Shown in pieces: positions 31,075 through 40,590 of a stretch of 64,000 nt of DNA. Where the stretch lies: positions 1,736,001-1,800,000 of the forward strand of contig NZ_SMTG01000002.1 in NCBI RefSeq assembly GCF_004358165.1. Reading direction: 5' to 3'. The position numbers and the translations under genes were made by a program. Position 1 is the first letter of the stretch; every line of letters starts with the position of its first letter. Below the pieces are notes generated by a model, which did no database searches, had not been told where the DNA came from, and saw only the letters and a list, made by a program, of their open reading frames with translations. The stretch is from Luteimonas terrae. Its GTDB lineage: Bacteria > Pseudomonadota > Gammaproteobacteria > Xanthomonadales > Xanthomonadaceae.

Positions 31075-32670
31075 TCAGACAGGCTTCGGTTGCCGCTGCA
31101 GCGACAGCAGGCCGACGATCACCGCCAGCACCGCGTAGGCCGCCGCGAACTGGAACGCGATCGCCTGGCGCAGGCCCTCGAGCTGCCACGGCAGCACCAG
31201 TGCGCCGGTCGGATGGACCGAATGGATCACGCCGAACAGCGACGCCACCGCGGCCGCAAGCAGCGCCGAGACGGCCACCCCCGGGCGCCGGTCGACCAGT
31301 GCGACCAGCGCGGTCGCCCACAGCATCGCGGTGATGATGAAACCGTTGCCGAGCACCACGATCGTCGCCATCTCCGGCAGACCGTGACCGGCATCGAGCT
31401 GCGCGTAGAGCGCGGCCATGCGTTCGGGATCGATCCACGCCGGATTGCCGAACTTGATGTTGAGCAGGTAGGCGATGGCCGGCAGGAACGCGAGCGACAC
31501 CGCGATGGCGTGTTCGCGCTTCGTGCTGTGGAAGGCCTGCACGGTGATGTCGATGCCGACGAAGACGATGATCGGCGCGAGCACCGCCACCGGCAGCCAC
31601 TGCACCAGGCCGGACACGAGTCCGAGCATGCCGCCGAAGCCGATGAACAAACCCGTCAGCAGCGTGTACCCGCTGCGCGCGCCCATGTGCTTGTAGGCCG
31701 GCTGGCCGATGTAGGGCGTGGTCTGCGCGACACCGCCGCAGACGCCGGCGACCAGCGTCGCGATGGCCTCGACCAGCAACACGTCACGCGTGCGGTAGTC
31801 GTCGCCGGCGGCGCGCGCGCTCTCGCTGACGTTGATACCGCCGACGACCATCAGCAGACCGAACGGCAGCAGCAGCGACAGATACGGCAGCGTCGACGAC
31901 AGGCCGTCGACGAAGCCGAGGTTGGGCACCGGCAACGCGGGGGCGGGCCAGTTCGCATCCGGCAAGGCGAAGCCCGGCGACAGGCCGGCGAGTCCGAGCC
32001 CGTAGTACAGCGCCAGCCCCACCAGCAGCGCGAATGGCACGCCGGGCAGGCGCAGCGGCACCGGGCCACGCGCGACCAGCACGTAGAGCAGCAGCCCGAG
32101 CGTCGCGAACCCGGCGACCGGCGAGCGCAGTGTTTCGATCAACGGCAGAAAGCCGAGCAGCATCAGCGCCGCGCCGCCGATCGAGCCCAGCAGCGCCGCA
32201 CGCGGCACGACGCGCGTGATCCAGTCGCCGGCGAACGACAGCACGAGCTTCAGCATGCCCATCACCACCAGGGACGCCATGCCGAGCTGCCAGGTCGCGA
32301 TGCCGGCGCCGTCGGCATCCAGGCCCTGCTGGCGGAACGCGAGGAAGGCCGGGCCCAGCACCAGCAGGGCCATGCCGATGCTGGTCGGCGCATCGAGACC
32401 GAGCGGCATCGCGGTCACGTCGTCGCGGCCGGTGCGCTGCGCGAGGCGGCGTGCCATCCACGTGTACATCAGGTTGCCGACGAGTACCCCGAACGCGGTA
32501 CCCGGAAACATGCGCCCGAACACGATGTCGGCCGGCACGCCAAAGATCCCGACCAGCGCCGCGGCGATGAAGCCGAGGATCGACAGATTGTCGACGACGA
32601 GGCCGAAGAAGCCGTTGATGTCGCCGGGGACGAACCAGCGGGGGCGGTGGGTGGGGGTTGCAGTGGACAT
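31075..32670 (-). CDS. NCS2-family permease (xanthine/uracil type)
   Basis: The 531-residue membrane protein has about 13 hydrophobic segments. It starts WFVPGDINGFFGLVVDNLSILGF, a conserved opening of the NCS2-like permease branch distinct from UraA/XanQ, and has repeated short-strand regions such as GLDAPTSIGMALLVLGP. It probably moves a purine, pyrimidine or similar solute with protons; the substrate cannot be told from sequence. It stands alone, with a palindromic repeat region upstream. Confidence 0.8.
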   Translation of the reverse strand: MSTATPTHRPRWFVPGDINGFFGLVVDNLSILGFIAAALVGIFGVPADIVFGRMFPGTAFGVLVGNLMYTWMARRLAQRTGRDDVTAMPLGLDAPTSIGMALLVLGPAFLAFRQQGLDADGAGIATWQLGMASLVVMGMLKLVLSFAGDWITRVVPRAALLGSIGGAALMLLGFLPLIETLRSPVAGFATLGLLLYVLVARGPVPLRLPGVPFALLVGLALYYGLGLAGLSPGFALPDANWPAPALPVPNLGFVDGLSSTLPYLSLLLPFGLLMVVGGINVSESARAAGDDYRTRDVLLVEAIATLVAGVCGGVAQTTPYIGQPAYKHMGARSGYTLLTGLFIGFGGMLGLVSGLVQWLPVAVLAPIIVFVGIDITVQAFHSTKREHAIAVSLAFLPAIAYLLNIKFGNPAWIDPERMAALYAQLDAGHGLPEMATIVVLGNGFIITAMLWATALVALVDRRPGVAVSALLAAAVASLFGVIHSVHPTGALVLPWQLEGLRQAIAFQFAAAYAVLAVIVGLLSLQRQPKPV

Positions 32671-32703
32671 CGGTTTCCCGGAACTGAAAGAAATCTCTCT
32701 GAC

Positions 32704-32809
32704 CCGTCATTCCGGCGAAGGCCGGAATCCAGCGTCTGTGCTTTTCACGTTCGGCTTGGCGCATGCCTGCGCGGAAGTCGCTGGATCCCGGCTTTCGCCG
32801 GGATGACGG
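32704..32809. repeat. Paired palindrome element (family 2)
   Basis: Two self-complementary hairpins (ATTCCGGC-loop-GCCGGAAT and ATCCCGGC-loop-GCCGGGAT) stand in opposite orientation, so their outer parts CCGTCATTCC and GGATGACGG also pair across 45 bases. They sit between the NCS2 gene and TonB receptor 2. They resemble BIME-type repeats. Confidence 0.75.
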
Positions 32810-32889
32810 ACATCTGGGCACACGCGACCGAGCGCGACGCCACGAATCCGAACCCGTCACGGACATCGTCGACGGACCAGACATCACCC

Positions 32890-35151
32890 TCAGAACTTCG
32901 CCGTGAACTCCACACCCCAGGTCCGCGGCTCGTTGACGAAGCCGGTGAGGTTGTTGAAGTCGATGCCGCCGACGATGCGCGTGCTGTCGGTGATGTTGCG
33001 GCCGAACACGGCGAGGTCGTAATTGCCCTGGTTCCAGTTGGTGCCCACGCGCAGGCCGCCTTCGAGCGTCGAACGGCCGCGGAATTCCGGCGACTCGTAC
33101 AGGAAGAAGTTGACCTGCCCGCGATACGCCCAGTCGGTGTAGACGTAGAACTCGGCGTCGTCGCCCACCGGCACGCCCCAGCGCGCGGTGAGGTTGTGGA
33201 TCCACTTCGGCGCCTGCGGCAGCGAATTGCCGTCGACCAGGGCGAAAGTCTGACCGTTGATGACCGTCGTCGGGTCGGTGATGGTGCAGCCGCCGCCGCA
33301 GATCGCGACCGCGAGGTTCGGGTCGTCGATCTCGGTGTCGTTGTAGCTCGTGCCCCAGGTCACCAGCAGCGTGTCGGTGAGCCAGGCCTGCAGGTCGAGT
33401 TCGGCGCCCTGCCCGATCGACTTGTCGGCGTTGAGCAGGATCGCCTGGTTGGTCGCGCCGCCGACGGCGATCAGCTGCTGGCCGTCGACGTCGTAGCGGA
33501 ACAGGTTGAAGCCGATACGGCCGCGACGGTCCCACAGGTCGGCCTTGACGCCGACTTCGTAGGAGATCACTTCTTCCGAATCGGCGACCGAGATGCCGCC
33601 GAACGCGAGGCGCCCCTGGATCGACGGCGCGCGGAAGCCCTTGGCGACGCGGCCGTAGACGTTGACGTCGTCGTTGAACTCGTAGACCGCGCTGGCGTCC
33701 CAGCTGATGTCGTCGACGTCGGTGTTCTCGAAGAACGGGCCACCGACGGGCGTGCCGAACGGCACCGCCTGCAGCACGCTGGCACTGAAGTCCTTCTTGT
33801 CCTGGGTATAGCGCAGGCCGCCGCGAAGTTTCAGCTTGTCGGTTGCGGCGTACTCGCCGGATGCGAAGAGCGCCCACGCGGTATTGCGCTGTTCCTGCAC
33901 GGCGTGGCCGGTCTGCGGATTGCCCGGGCTCAGCGAGTCGTAGTTGAAGCTGTCGACAGTGAGGTCCTCGCGGAACCAGAACGCGCCGGCCTGCCAGTCG
34001 AAGGGGCCGTCGAGGTTCGATTCCAGCCGCACTTCCTGGCTGATCTGCTTGTGCTCGGGAATGCCGTCGGCCGATTCGGACGCGAACGGAATCAGGCCAG
34101 GGCCCGAGTCGGGCAGGAACACCGCGCCGTAGCCGCCGTCGATGTCGCCGCGGTTCAAGGATTCCAGCGTCTCGTAACCGGTGATCGAGTACAGGCTGTA
34201 CCGGCCGAAATCCCAGCGCAGGCGGGCGCTGCCGCCCCAGGTCTCGAGGTCGGAGAAGTTCACGCCGTCGAGCGAGACGGTCTCACGATCGAAACCGGGA
34301 CGGAAGCGGTTGCTGCCCGGCTCGACGATGTTGGCGCGGAACAGGCGCGCGGTGCCGTTGAGATCGCGGCGGTGCAGATTGAACAGGCCTTCGAAGCCGT
34401 CGCCTTCGTAGAGGAACTGCACGCGCGCGGCGGATTCGTCGTAGCCCTCGAAACCGTCGTTGGGCGCACCGGCCAAGGTGTTGCGCACCGTATCGTCGCG
34501 GCGCTGGTACAGCGCCGACACGCGCGCCGACCAGCGCTCGGTCAGCGCGCCACCGACCGCGCCCTCGAAGTTCCACATGTTGTCGCTGCCGTAGGCCAGC
34601 TTGCCGTAGCCCTCGAAATCCTGGCTCGGGCGCACCGAGTCGAACTTGACCACGCCCGCCGGCGTGTTGCGGCCGAACAGCGTGCCCTGCGGGCCGCGCA
34701 GCACTTCGACGCCGGCGATGTCGAACACCGGGAAACCCTTCAGCAGCGGGTTCTCCAGCACCACGTCGTCGTAGATCAGCGAGACCGGCTGCGAGGCGTT
34801 GAGATCGAAGTCGGTGTTGCCGAGGCCGCGGATGTAGAAGCGCGGGAACGCGCGGCCGTAACTCGATTCGATGTTGAGGCTGGGCACGCGACCGCTGAGG
34901 AAGCGGATGTCGGTGCCGCCGCTGCCGAGCACGCCGAGCGTCTCGGCATCGAGCGTGGTGATCGAGACCGGCACGTCCTGGATGTTCTCCACACGGCGCT
35001 GCGCGGTGACCTGCACCGCGTCGAGCGTGGCCGGCGTGGAGGCCGTCGTCGTTGCTTCCTGGGCAAGCACGGTGACCGGCAGGGCGCAGGCCATTGCGAG
35101 CGCGAGACGGGCGGGACGATAAGCGGTCTTGGACACGCGGCTGGACGACAT
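32890..35151 (-). CDS. TonB-dependent receptor 2
   Basis: The 753-residue outer-membrane receptor has a signal peptide (about 1-30, ending VLAQ). The plug starts ATLDAVQVTAQRRVENIQDVPVSITTLDAE and continues through FYIRGLGNTDFDLNASQPVSLIYDDV and VEVLRGPQGTLFGRNTPAGVV. The barrel ends EFTAKF, with a C-terminal aromatic. The QRRxExIQDVPVSI type differs from receptors 1 and 3. I place the start at MSSSRVSK because GAGG lies 7 bases upstream; MPTPAPRPP nine codons earlier has no such site. Substrate unknown. It follows the DUF3574 lipoprotein gene by 26 bases and is probably its operon partner. Confidence 0.92.
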   Translation of the reverse strand: MSSSRVSKTAYRPARLALAMACALPVTVLAQEATTTASTPATLDAVQVTAQRRVENIQDVPVSITTLDAETLGVLGSGGTDIRFLSGRVPSLNIESSYGRAFPRFYIRGLGNTDFDLNASQPVSLIYDDVVLENPLLKGFPVFDIAGVEVLRGPQGTLFGRNTPAGVVKFDSVRPSQDFEGYGKLAYGSDNMWNFEGAVGGALTERWSARVSALYQRRDDTVRNTLAGAPNDGFEGYDESAARVQFLYEGDGFEGLFNLHRRDLNGTARLFRANIVEPGSNRFRPGFDRETVSLDGVNFSDLETWGGSARLRWDFGRYSLYSITGYETLESLNRGDIDGGYGAVFLPDSGPGLIPFASESADGIPEHKQISQEVRLESNLDGPFDWQAGAFWFREDLTVDSFNYDSLSPGNPQTGHAVQEQRNTAWALFASGEYAATDKLKLRGGLRYTQDKKDFSASVLQAVPFGTPVGGPFFENTDVDDISWDASAVYEFNDDVNVYGRVAKGFRAPSIQGRLAFGGISVADSEEVISYEVGVKADLWDRRGRIGFNLFRYDVDGQQLIAVGGATNQAILLNADKSIGQGAELDLQAWLTDTLLVTWGTSYNDTEIDDPNLAVAICGGGCTITDPTTVINGQTFALVDGNSLPQAPKWIHNLTARWGVPVGDDAEFYVYTDWAYRGQVNFFLYESPEFRGRSTLEGGLRVGTNWNQGNYDLAVFGRNITDSTRIVGGIDFNNLTGFVNEPRTWGVEFTAKF

Positions 35152-35177
35152 GGGCGGCCTCGGGGCTGGCGTGGGCA

Positions 35178-35660
35178 TCAGAAGGAGACGTCGGCGTGCA
35201 GCTGCGAGCGCAGCACCGACAGGTGACCGGTTTCCTGCTTCCATGCGGTGCGGATGGCCTCGATCGCGGCGGCCTGCTCCGGCGTATCGGGATGATGCAC
35301 CACCAGCTCCTTGGAGCGCAGGCGCGAGGGCGTATCCGAGCCCGGCGGCAGCCACTGGCCGTAGACGTCGATCACGCTCAGGCCCTTGGGGAACCGCGGG
35401 GTGACCTCGCGGTCGAGGAAATCGAGCCAGCGCTGTTCGGCCGCTGCGGCGTCTTCGGGCGTGGCATCCCAACGGCCGGTGGCGAAGTACAGCTCGGTGC
35501 GCACCCAGCCACGGCCTTCCGCCGGTCGCGCGGCGTCGCCGTGATAGGCCGAGGTCACGACGGCCGGCACACCCGGCGCGGGTGCGGGCGCACCGGTGGC
35601 GCAGGCGGCGAGGAGCGATGCGGCGAGCGCCGACAGGATGGGGCGGAACGACAGTGACAT
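35178..35660 (-). CDS. DUF3574 domain lipoprotein
   Basis: The 160-residue protein has a lipobox LLAAC with Cys20, an Ala/Pro-rich spacer, and the DUF3574 core WVRTELYFATGR, then REVTPRFPKGLSVIDVYGQW and SKELVVHHP (about 50-130). The family's function is unknown. It is anchored in the periplasm and encoded just upstream of TonB receptor 2, so a role with that receptor is plausible but inferred. Confidence 0.85.
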   Translation of the reverse strand: MSLSFRPILSALAASLLAACATGAPAPAPGVPAVVTSAYHGDAARPAEGRGWVRTELYFATGRWDATPEDAAAAEQRWLDFLDREVTPRFPKGLSVIDVYGQWLPPGSDTPSRLRSKELVVHHPDTPEQAAAIEAIRTAWKQETGHLSVLRSQLHADVSF

Positions 35661-35716
35661 GGACGGCGGCCGGCAGGTGCGGGGGCGCCATGCTAGAGGC
35701 GTGGCGGCCCGCGAAT

Positions 35717-35734
35717 TGTTGCAATGCCGCAACA
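35717..35734. promoter_or_regulatory. Palindromic operator candidate in divergent TonB-receptor promoter region
   Basis: TGTTGC-AATGCC-GCAACA is a perfect 6-base dyad with a 6-base spacer. It lies in the 232-base divergent region, 57 bases before the DUF3574 start and 159 bases before TonB receptor 3, in the most AT-rich part of that gap. Confidence 0.45.
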
Positions 35735-35892
35735 CTGTATCGCTTGATCGCGATGGACGTATGAATATGGAAGGTGCCCAATGGCAGGCCGGCCGCGCCC
35801 AGCGTGGCCGCGGTGCCGGGCGCCACGTCGCCCCTCCCCAAGGTCGGCGCCCGGCACCGCCCCTCTCCCCCCCGCCTCCATCAGGAACCGCC

Positions 35893-38337
35893 ATGCCCAT
35901 GCCGAACGCCCGCCTTGTGTCTACACCCCTGGCGCTGGCCGTCGCCTGCGGTCTGGCACTGCCGGTGGTCGCACACGCGCAGGAGGCCGACGGCGCCACG
36001 CGCCTCGATGCGGTGATCGTCACCGGCACCCGGGCCACCGACCGCGCGGTGCTCGAATCGACTTCGCCGATCGACGTGCTCTCGCCCGAAGACCTGCGCC
36101 GCGCCGGTGCGGTCAACGGCGAACTCGGCAGCGCGCTGCAGGCGCTGTTGCCCTCGTTCAACATGCCGCGCCAGTCGAACTCGGGCGGCGCCGACCACAT
36201 CCGCGCCGCGCAGCTGCGTGGCCTCTCGCCCGACCAGGTGCTGGTGCTGGTCAACGGCAAGCGCCGCCATGTCTCGGCGCTGGTGACCACGGGTTCCAAG
36301 GTCGGCCGCGGCAACACGCCGGTCGATTTCAACGCGATTCCGCTCAGCGCGATCAAGCGCATCGAAGTGCTGCGCGACGGCGCGGGCGCGCAGTACGGCG
36401 CGGATGCGGTGGCCGGCGTGATCAACATCATCCTCGACGATGCCGGCGACGGCGGCGCGATCGAAGCGCGCTACGGCGCGCACCACACGAAGCTCGAGCC
36501 CATCGACCGCACGCTGACCGACGGCCAGAGCGCGTCGCTTGCAGCGAAGGTCGGCACCTCGCTCGGCGACGATGGCTTCCTGCGCGTGGGTCTGGAATAC
36601 AAGGAACTCTCGCCGACCAACCGCGCCGGCTTCGACCGGATTCCGCCGTGGGACCAGACGCCGGCCAACCTCGCCGTGCAGGGCCAGCGCAACTACCAGC
36701 ACGGCAATGGCGCGGCCAAGGACATCAACGGCTGGTTCAACAGCGAGATTCCGCTGGGCGAATCGGCGGTGTTCTATGCGTTCGGCACCTACAACCAGCG
36801 CGACACCGAAGGCGCGAACTACTTCCGTTACCCCGATGGCGAAGCGAACTGGCCGGAGGTGTATCCGAACGGCTACCGCCCGGTCTCGATCGGCGAGAAC
36901 CTCGACGTCGCCGGCGTGGCCGGCGTGCGCGGCCACGTGGGCGAATGGGACATTGACGCCAGCCTCAACCATGGCCGCAACGAATACACCTACCGCCTGC
37001 GCAACTCGCTCAATGCATCGCTTGGGCCCTCAAGCCCCACGCGCTTCAAGACCGGCGACTACCGCTTCGACCAGACGCTGGCGAACGTCGACATCAGCCG
37101 CCTGTTCTCGCAGGGCGACAACCTGCACACCTTCGCCACCGGCGTCGAATACCGCGTGGAGCATTACGAAACCGGCGCCGGCGACCCGGCCAGCTACGCG
37201 GCCGGCCCGTTCACGGATCGTCCGACCGGCTCGCAGGCCGGCGGTGGCCTGACGCCGCAGGACGAGGCGGATCTCGATCGCAACGTCGCCAGCGTCTACG
37301 CCAGCCTGTCGAGCAGTTTCGGCGAGAATTTCAGCACCGACGCCGCCGTGCGCTACGAGCATTACAGCGATTTCGGTGGCGAAGTGACCGGCAAGCTCGC
37401 CGCGCGCTACGAGTTCGTGCCGGCGTTCGCGCTGCGCGGTGCGCTGTCGAAGAATTTCCGCGCGCCGTCGCTCGGCCAGAGCGGCTTCGAGTCCACTGGC
37501 ACCGGCTACAACTCGGCCGGCCAGCTGATCCAGAGCCGCCTGCTGTCGGTCAACAACCCGATCGCGCGCGCACTCGGCGCGACCGACCTCTCGCCCGAGC
37601 AGGCACTCAACGCGAGCCTCGGTTTCACCAGTCGCGTCGGCGAGACCTTCGACTTCTCGCTGGACCTGTTCCAGATCGACATCGACGACCGCGTCGCGCT
37701 GTCGGAAGCGATCACCAGCGATGCACTGACCGCCTACATCGACAGCACCTTCGGCGTGCCGGGCGTGGAGAGCGTGAGCTTCTTCACCAATGCCGCCGAC
37801 ACGCAGACGCGTGGCGCCGAAGCGGTCGCCAACTGGCGTCATCCGCTGGCCGGCGGACAGTTGCTGCTGACCGGCACCTGGAGCTATGCCGAGACCGAGA
37901 TCAAGCGCGTCGTCGCCACGCCGGCCGCGCTATCGGCGGTCGTGCCGGATGCGGTGCTGTTCGGCGTCGAGGAACGCAACACCCTGACCGATGCCGCGCC
38001 GCGCACGCGTTCGGCCTTCACCGCCAGCTGGAACGACGACCGCTGGAATCTGCTCGCCCGCGTGACCCGCCACGGCAGCACCAGACGCGTCTTCAACTTC
38101 GGCGGCGGCTTCGAGCCCGAGCAGGTCTACGGCGCCAAATGGCAGCTCGAAGCGGAAGCCGAAGTGCGCCTCGGCGAGAAGTGGACGCTGGCGATCGGTG
38201 GCCTGAACCTGACCGACGAATACGCCGACCTGTCGAACGAGGACATCTTCTACTTCGGCAACCTGCCCTACGACGTGCTGTCGGGCATCGGCAGCAGCGG
38301 CGCCTACTACTACGGGCGGGTGCGGTACGCGTTCTGA
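35893..38337 (+). CDS. TonB-dependent receptor 3
   Basis: The 814-residue receptor has a signal peptide (about 1-28, ending VAHAQ), a TonB-box-like RLDAVIVTGTRATD, and a plug with IRAAQLRGLSPDQVLVLVNGKRRH and IKRIEVLRDGAGAQYGADAVAGVIN. These are close to the same parts of receptor 1, so the two are paralogues. The barrel ends GRVRYAF. AGGAA precedes the ATG at a good distance. It is divergent from the DUF3574/TonB receptor 2 pair, and the palindrome at 35717 may serve both directions. Substrate unknown. Confidence 0.93.
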   Translation: MPMPNARLVSTPLALAVACGLALPVVAHAQEADGATRLDAVIVTGTRATDRAVLESTSPIDVLSPEDLRRAGAVNGELGSALQALLPSFNMPRQSNSGGADHIRAAQLRGLSPDQVLVLVNGKRRHVSALVTTGSKVGRGNTPVDFNAIPLSAIKRIEVLRDGAGAQYGADAVAGVINIILDDAGDGGAIEARYGAHHTKLEPIDRTLTDGQSASLAAKVGTSLGDDGFLRVGLEYKELSPTNRAGFDRIPPWDQTPANLAVQGQRNYQHGNGAAKDINGWFNSEIPLGESAVFYAFGTYNQRDTEGANYFRYPDGEANWPEVYPNGYRPVSIGENLDVAGVAGVRGHVGEWDIDASLNHGRNEYTYRLRNSLNASLGPSSPTRFKTGDYRFDQTLANVDISRLFSQGDNLHTFATGVEYRVEHYETGAGDPASYAAGPFTDRPTGSQAGGGLTPQDEADLDRNVASVYASLSSSFGENFSTDAAVRYEHYSDFGGEVTGKLAARYEFVPAFALRGALSKNFRAPSLGQSGFESTGTGYNSAGQLIQSRLLSVNNPIARALGATDLSPEQALNASLGFTSRVGETFDFSLDLFQIDIDDRVALSEAITSDALTAYIDSTFGVPGVESVSFFTNAADTQTRGAEAVANWRHPLAGGQLLLTGTWSYAETEIKRVVATPAALSAVVPDAVLFGVEERNTLTDAAPRTRSAFTASWNDDRWNLLARVTRHGSTRRVFNFGGGFEPEQVYGAKWQLEAEAEVRLGEKWTLAIGGLNLTDEYADLSNEDIFYFGNLPYDVLSGIGSSGAYYYGRVRYAF

Positions 38338-38752
38338 GTCTGGCCGCAGAGTTGCAGCCCGCATGACTCGCCCCTTCCCCCGCATGCGGGGGAAGGTTGG
38401 GATGGGGGCAAGTCCTCAGATCGAAGGACGATCGACTTCAAGCGGGCGCTTGGCTGAAATCGTTGTCAGCGCAAGCCTGAAAGTTCGCCCCCACCCAACC
38501 CTCCCCCGCTTCGCAGGGGAGGGCTCAGTCTCCAGCCATCCACACCAGCGCGCGATCGGTCCCGTGCGCTGGTCACGGCGATGCGAGAAGCATGATTCGC
38601 CCCTTCCCCCGCGCGCGGGGGAAGGCCGGGATGGGGGCAAACCCTCCGGACTCATGAAACCGATCCCGAGCGTGGGCCTGGCTCGAGTCGTTGTCAGCGC
38701 AAGCCTGAGAGTTCGCCCCCACCCACCCCTTCCCCGCCTTGCGGGGGAGGGC
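38338..38752. repeat. Tandemly duplicated REP-like region
   Basis: No gene is seen in these 415 bases. They hold four REP-like hairpins at 38371-38412, 38486-38526, 38599-38640 and 38714-38757, alternating in orientation. The whole unit is a tandem duplication with an offset of about 222-229 bases: GCATGACTCGCCCC at 38361 recurs at 38590, and GTCAGCGCAAGCCTGA recurs before the second and fourth hairpins. The first copy also holds a decayed copy of the pgeF 3' end (about 38537-38590). Confidence 0.8.
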
Positions 38753-39517
38753 TCAAGTCATCCACACCAGCGTCGCGATCCGTCCCGTGCGCTGGTCGCG
38801 GCGATGCGAGAAGAACGCATCCGGCTCGCCGATCGTGTCGCGATCGCCGCCATGGATCGCATCGCGGCGGATACCGACCGCTTCGAGCCGGCGCCGCGCC
38901 AGTGCGTACAGATCGACGCGCCAATGCCCCGCCCGCGTCGCCACGAACGCCGCTTCCGCGCCGGGATCGGCAGTGACGAAGGGGTCGCGGACCTCCGCCC
39001 CGATCTCGTAGGACGCCGGTCCCGCGGCCGGCCCCAGCCAGACGCGCACCGCAGACGGCGCGGCGAGCATCTTCGCCACCGTCGCTTCGAGGACCCCCGC
39101 CGCCAGTCCGCGCCAGCCCGCATGCGCGGCGCCGATTTCGCGGCCATCGTCGCTGGCGAACACCACCGGCAGGCAGTCCGCGGTGAGGATCGCGAGGACC
39201 ACACCCGCCTCCGACGTCACCGCCGCATCCGCCTCGACCAGCGCCTGCTGCCCCTCGCCTGCCGGCGCGGCGAAGCGCACGACGTCCACGCCGTGGACCT
39301 GCTGCAACCAGTGCGGCGGTGACGGCAGTCCCGCCACGTCGACCAGCGACGCGCGGTTGCGCGCGACCGCCTCCGGATCGTCGCCGGTGGCGCTGCGGTG
39401 ATTGCCGAGATTGAAGCTGTCGAACGGCGCCTGCGACGCGCCGGCGCCGTGGCGCAGCGTCGTCAGTGCATGCACGCCGCGTGGCGCGGGCCAGTCGGCG
39501 TGCAGCAGCGCGCTCAT
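38753..39517 (-). CDS. pgeF: PgeF/YfiH polyphenol oxidase family protein
   Basis: The 254-residue protein has the laccase-domain metal and thiol motifs: [20 protein letters not shown] and [19 protein letters not shown]. It ends [19 protein letters not shown], typical of YfiH. In E. coli the family corrects misincorporated serine in peptidoglycan precursors and has purine nucleoside activity in other reports. Its start overlaps the rluD stop (ATGA), the usual rluD-yfiH pairing. The last about 55 bases exist a second time downstream as a duplicated fragment. Confidence 0.93.
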   Translation of the reverse strand: MSALLHADWPAPRGVHALTTLRHGAGASQAPFDSFNLGNHRSATGDDPEAVARNRASLVDVAGLPSPPHWLQQVHGVDVVRFAAPAGEGQQALVEADAAVTSEAGVVLAILTADCLPVVFASDDGREIGAAHAGWRGLAAGVLEATVAKMLAAPSAVRVWLGPAAGPASYEIGAEVRDPFVTADPGAEAAFVATRAGHWRVDLYALARRRLEAVGIRRDAIHGGDRDTIGEPDAFFSHRRDQRTGRIATLVWMT

Positions 39518-40503
39518 CGGCGCCCCAGCTCCGGATGCGCCAGCGCGTCGGCCCGCAGCGTCTTCATCAGCTGCTGCATGTCCTCGGGCAGAGGCGCGGT
39601 GCAGCGCACCGCCTCGCCGTTGACCGGGTGTTTGAACTCCAGCGTCTCGGCGTGCAGCGCCTGACGACGGAAGCCGCGCAGCGCGGCGATCATCTCGTCC
39701 GACGCGCCCTTGGGCAGCTTCAGCGATCCGCCGTACAGCGGATCGCCCAGGATCGCGTGCCGCAGATGCGCCATGTGCACGCGGATCTGGTGCGTGCGGC
39801 CGGTTTCGAGCCGGCATTCGAGCGCGGTGTGCGCGCGGAACCGCTCCTTGAGCCGGTAATGGGTCACCGCGTCACGGCCGTCCTCGCGGACGGCCATGCG
39901 GATGCGATCGCGCGGATGGCGGTCGATCGGCGCATCGACCGTGCCGCCCGACACCAGCGCGCCGACGACCACCGCGACGTACTGGCGATGCACGTCGCGC
40001 GCGGAGAGCTGTTCGACCAGCGCGTTGTGCGCTTCGAGCGTGCGCGCGACGACCATGACGCCGGAGGTGTCCTTGTCGAGCCGGTGCACGATGCCCGCGC
40101 GCGGCAGCGTCGCCAGCGAGGCATCGCGGAACAGCAGGGCGTTGACCAGGGTGCCATCGGGATTGCCGGCGCCGGGGTGCACGACCAGGCCTGCCGGCTT
40201 GTCGACCACGATCACCTGGTCGTCCTCGAACAGCACCGACAGCGGGATGTCCTGCGGCTCGGCCTGGGTTTGGGTGTCGAGCACCACGTTCAGGCTGACG
40301 GTCTCGCCGCCGACCACCGGATCGCGCGGCCGCGGCACTTCGCCGTCGAGCAGCACCTCGCCGGACTTGATCCAGGTGGTGAGCTTGGAGCGCGAGAACT
40401 GCGGGAACAGCTCGGCCAGCACCGCGTCGAAACGCCGTCCCGCCGAGGCATCGGGCACCGTGGCGGTGCGCTGGTCGAGGAGGTCGTCGGGGGTTTCGGA
40501 CAT
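39514..40503 (-). CDS. rluD: 23S rRNA pseudouridine 1911/1915/1917 synthase RluD
   Basis: The 329-residue enzyme has an S4 RNA-binding domain (about 21-80, [22 protein letters not shown]) and the RluA-type catalytic motif [11 protein letters not shown] with Asp143. Later conserved parts are [27 protein letters not shown] and [11 protein letters not shown]. It modifies helix 69 of 23S rRNA, important for ribosome assembly and termination. It is divergent from bamD, as in E. coli and many relatives, and overlaps pgeF by 4 bases. Confidence 0.96.
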   Translation of the reverse strand: MSETPDDLLDQRTATVPDASAGRRFDAVLAELFPQFSRSKLTTWIKSGEVLLDGEVPRPRDPVVGGETVSLNVVLDTQTQAEPQDIPLSVLFEDDQVIVVDKPAGLVVHPGAGNPDGTLVNALLFRDASLATLPRAGIVHRLDKDTSGVMVVARTLEAHNALVEQLSARDVHRQYVAVVVGALVSGGTVDAPIDRHPRDRIRMAVREDGRDAVTHYRLKERFRAHTALECRLETGRTHQIRVHMAHLRHAILGDPLYGGSLKLPKGASDEMIAALRGFRRQALHAETLEFKHPVNGEAVRCTAPLPEDMQQLMKTLRADALAHPELGRR

Positions 40504-40590
40504 CGGAAGGCTCGGGTTCAGGCGTGGGAGACGGGCACGTGGCCCGGACTGTTATTATCCGACGTTCGTGCCCAGACGCCCAATGCACCC

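Noticed and set aside
31033-35226. Plus-strand frame of 1,397 codons
   Set aside because: It runs antisense to the NCS2 permease and TonB receptor 2, crosses the intergenic palindromes, and has only repetitive Arg/Val/Asp/Glu composition.
38416-38655. Small minus-strand frame of 79 codons
   Set aside because: It contains a decayed copy of the pgeF C-terminus joined to REP sequence; it is a duplication remnant, not a gene.
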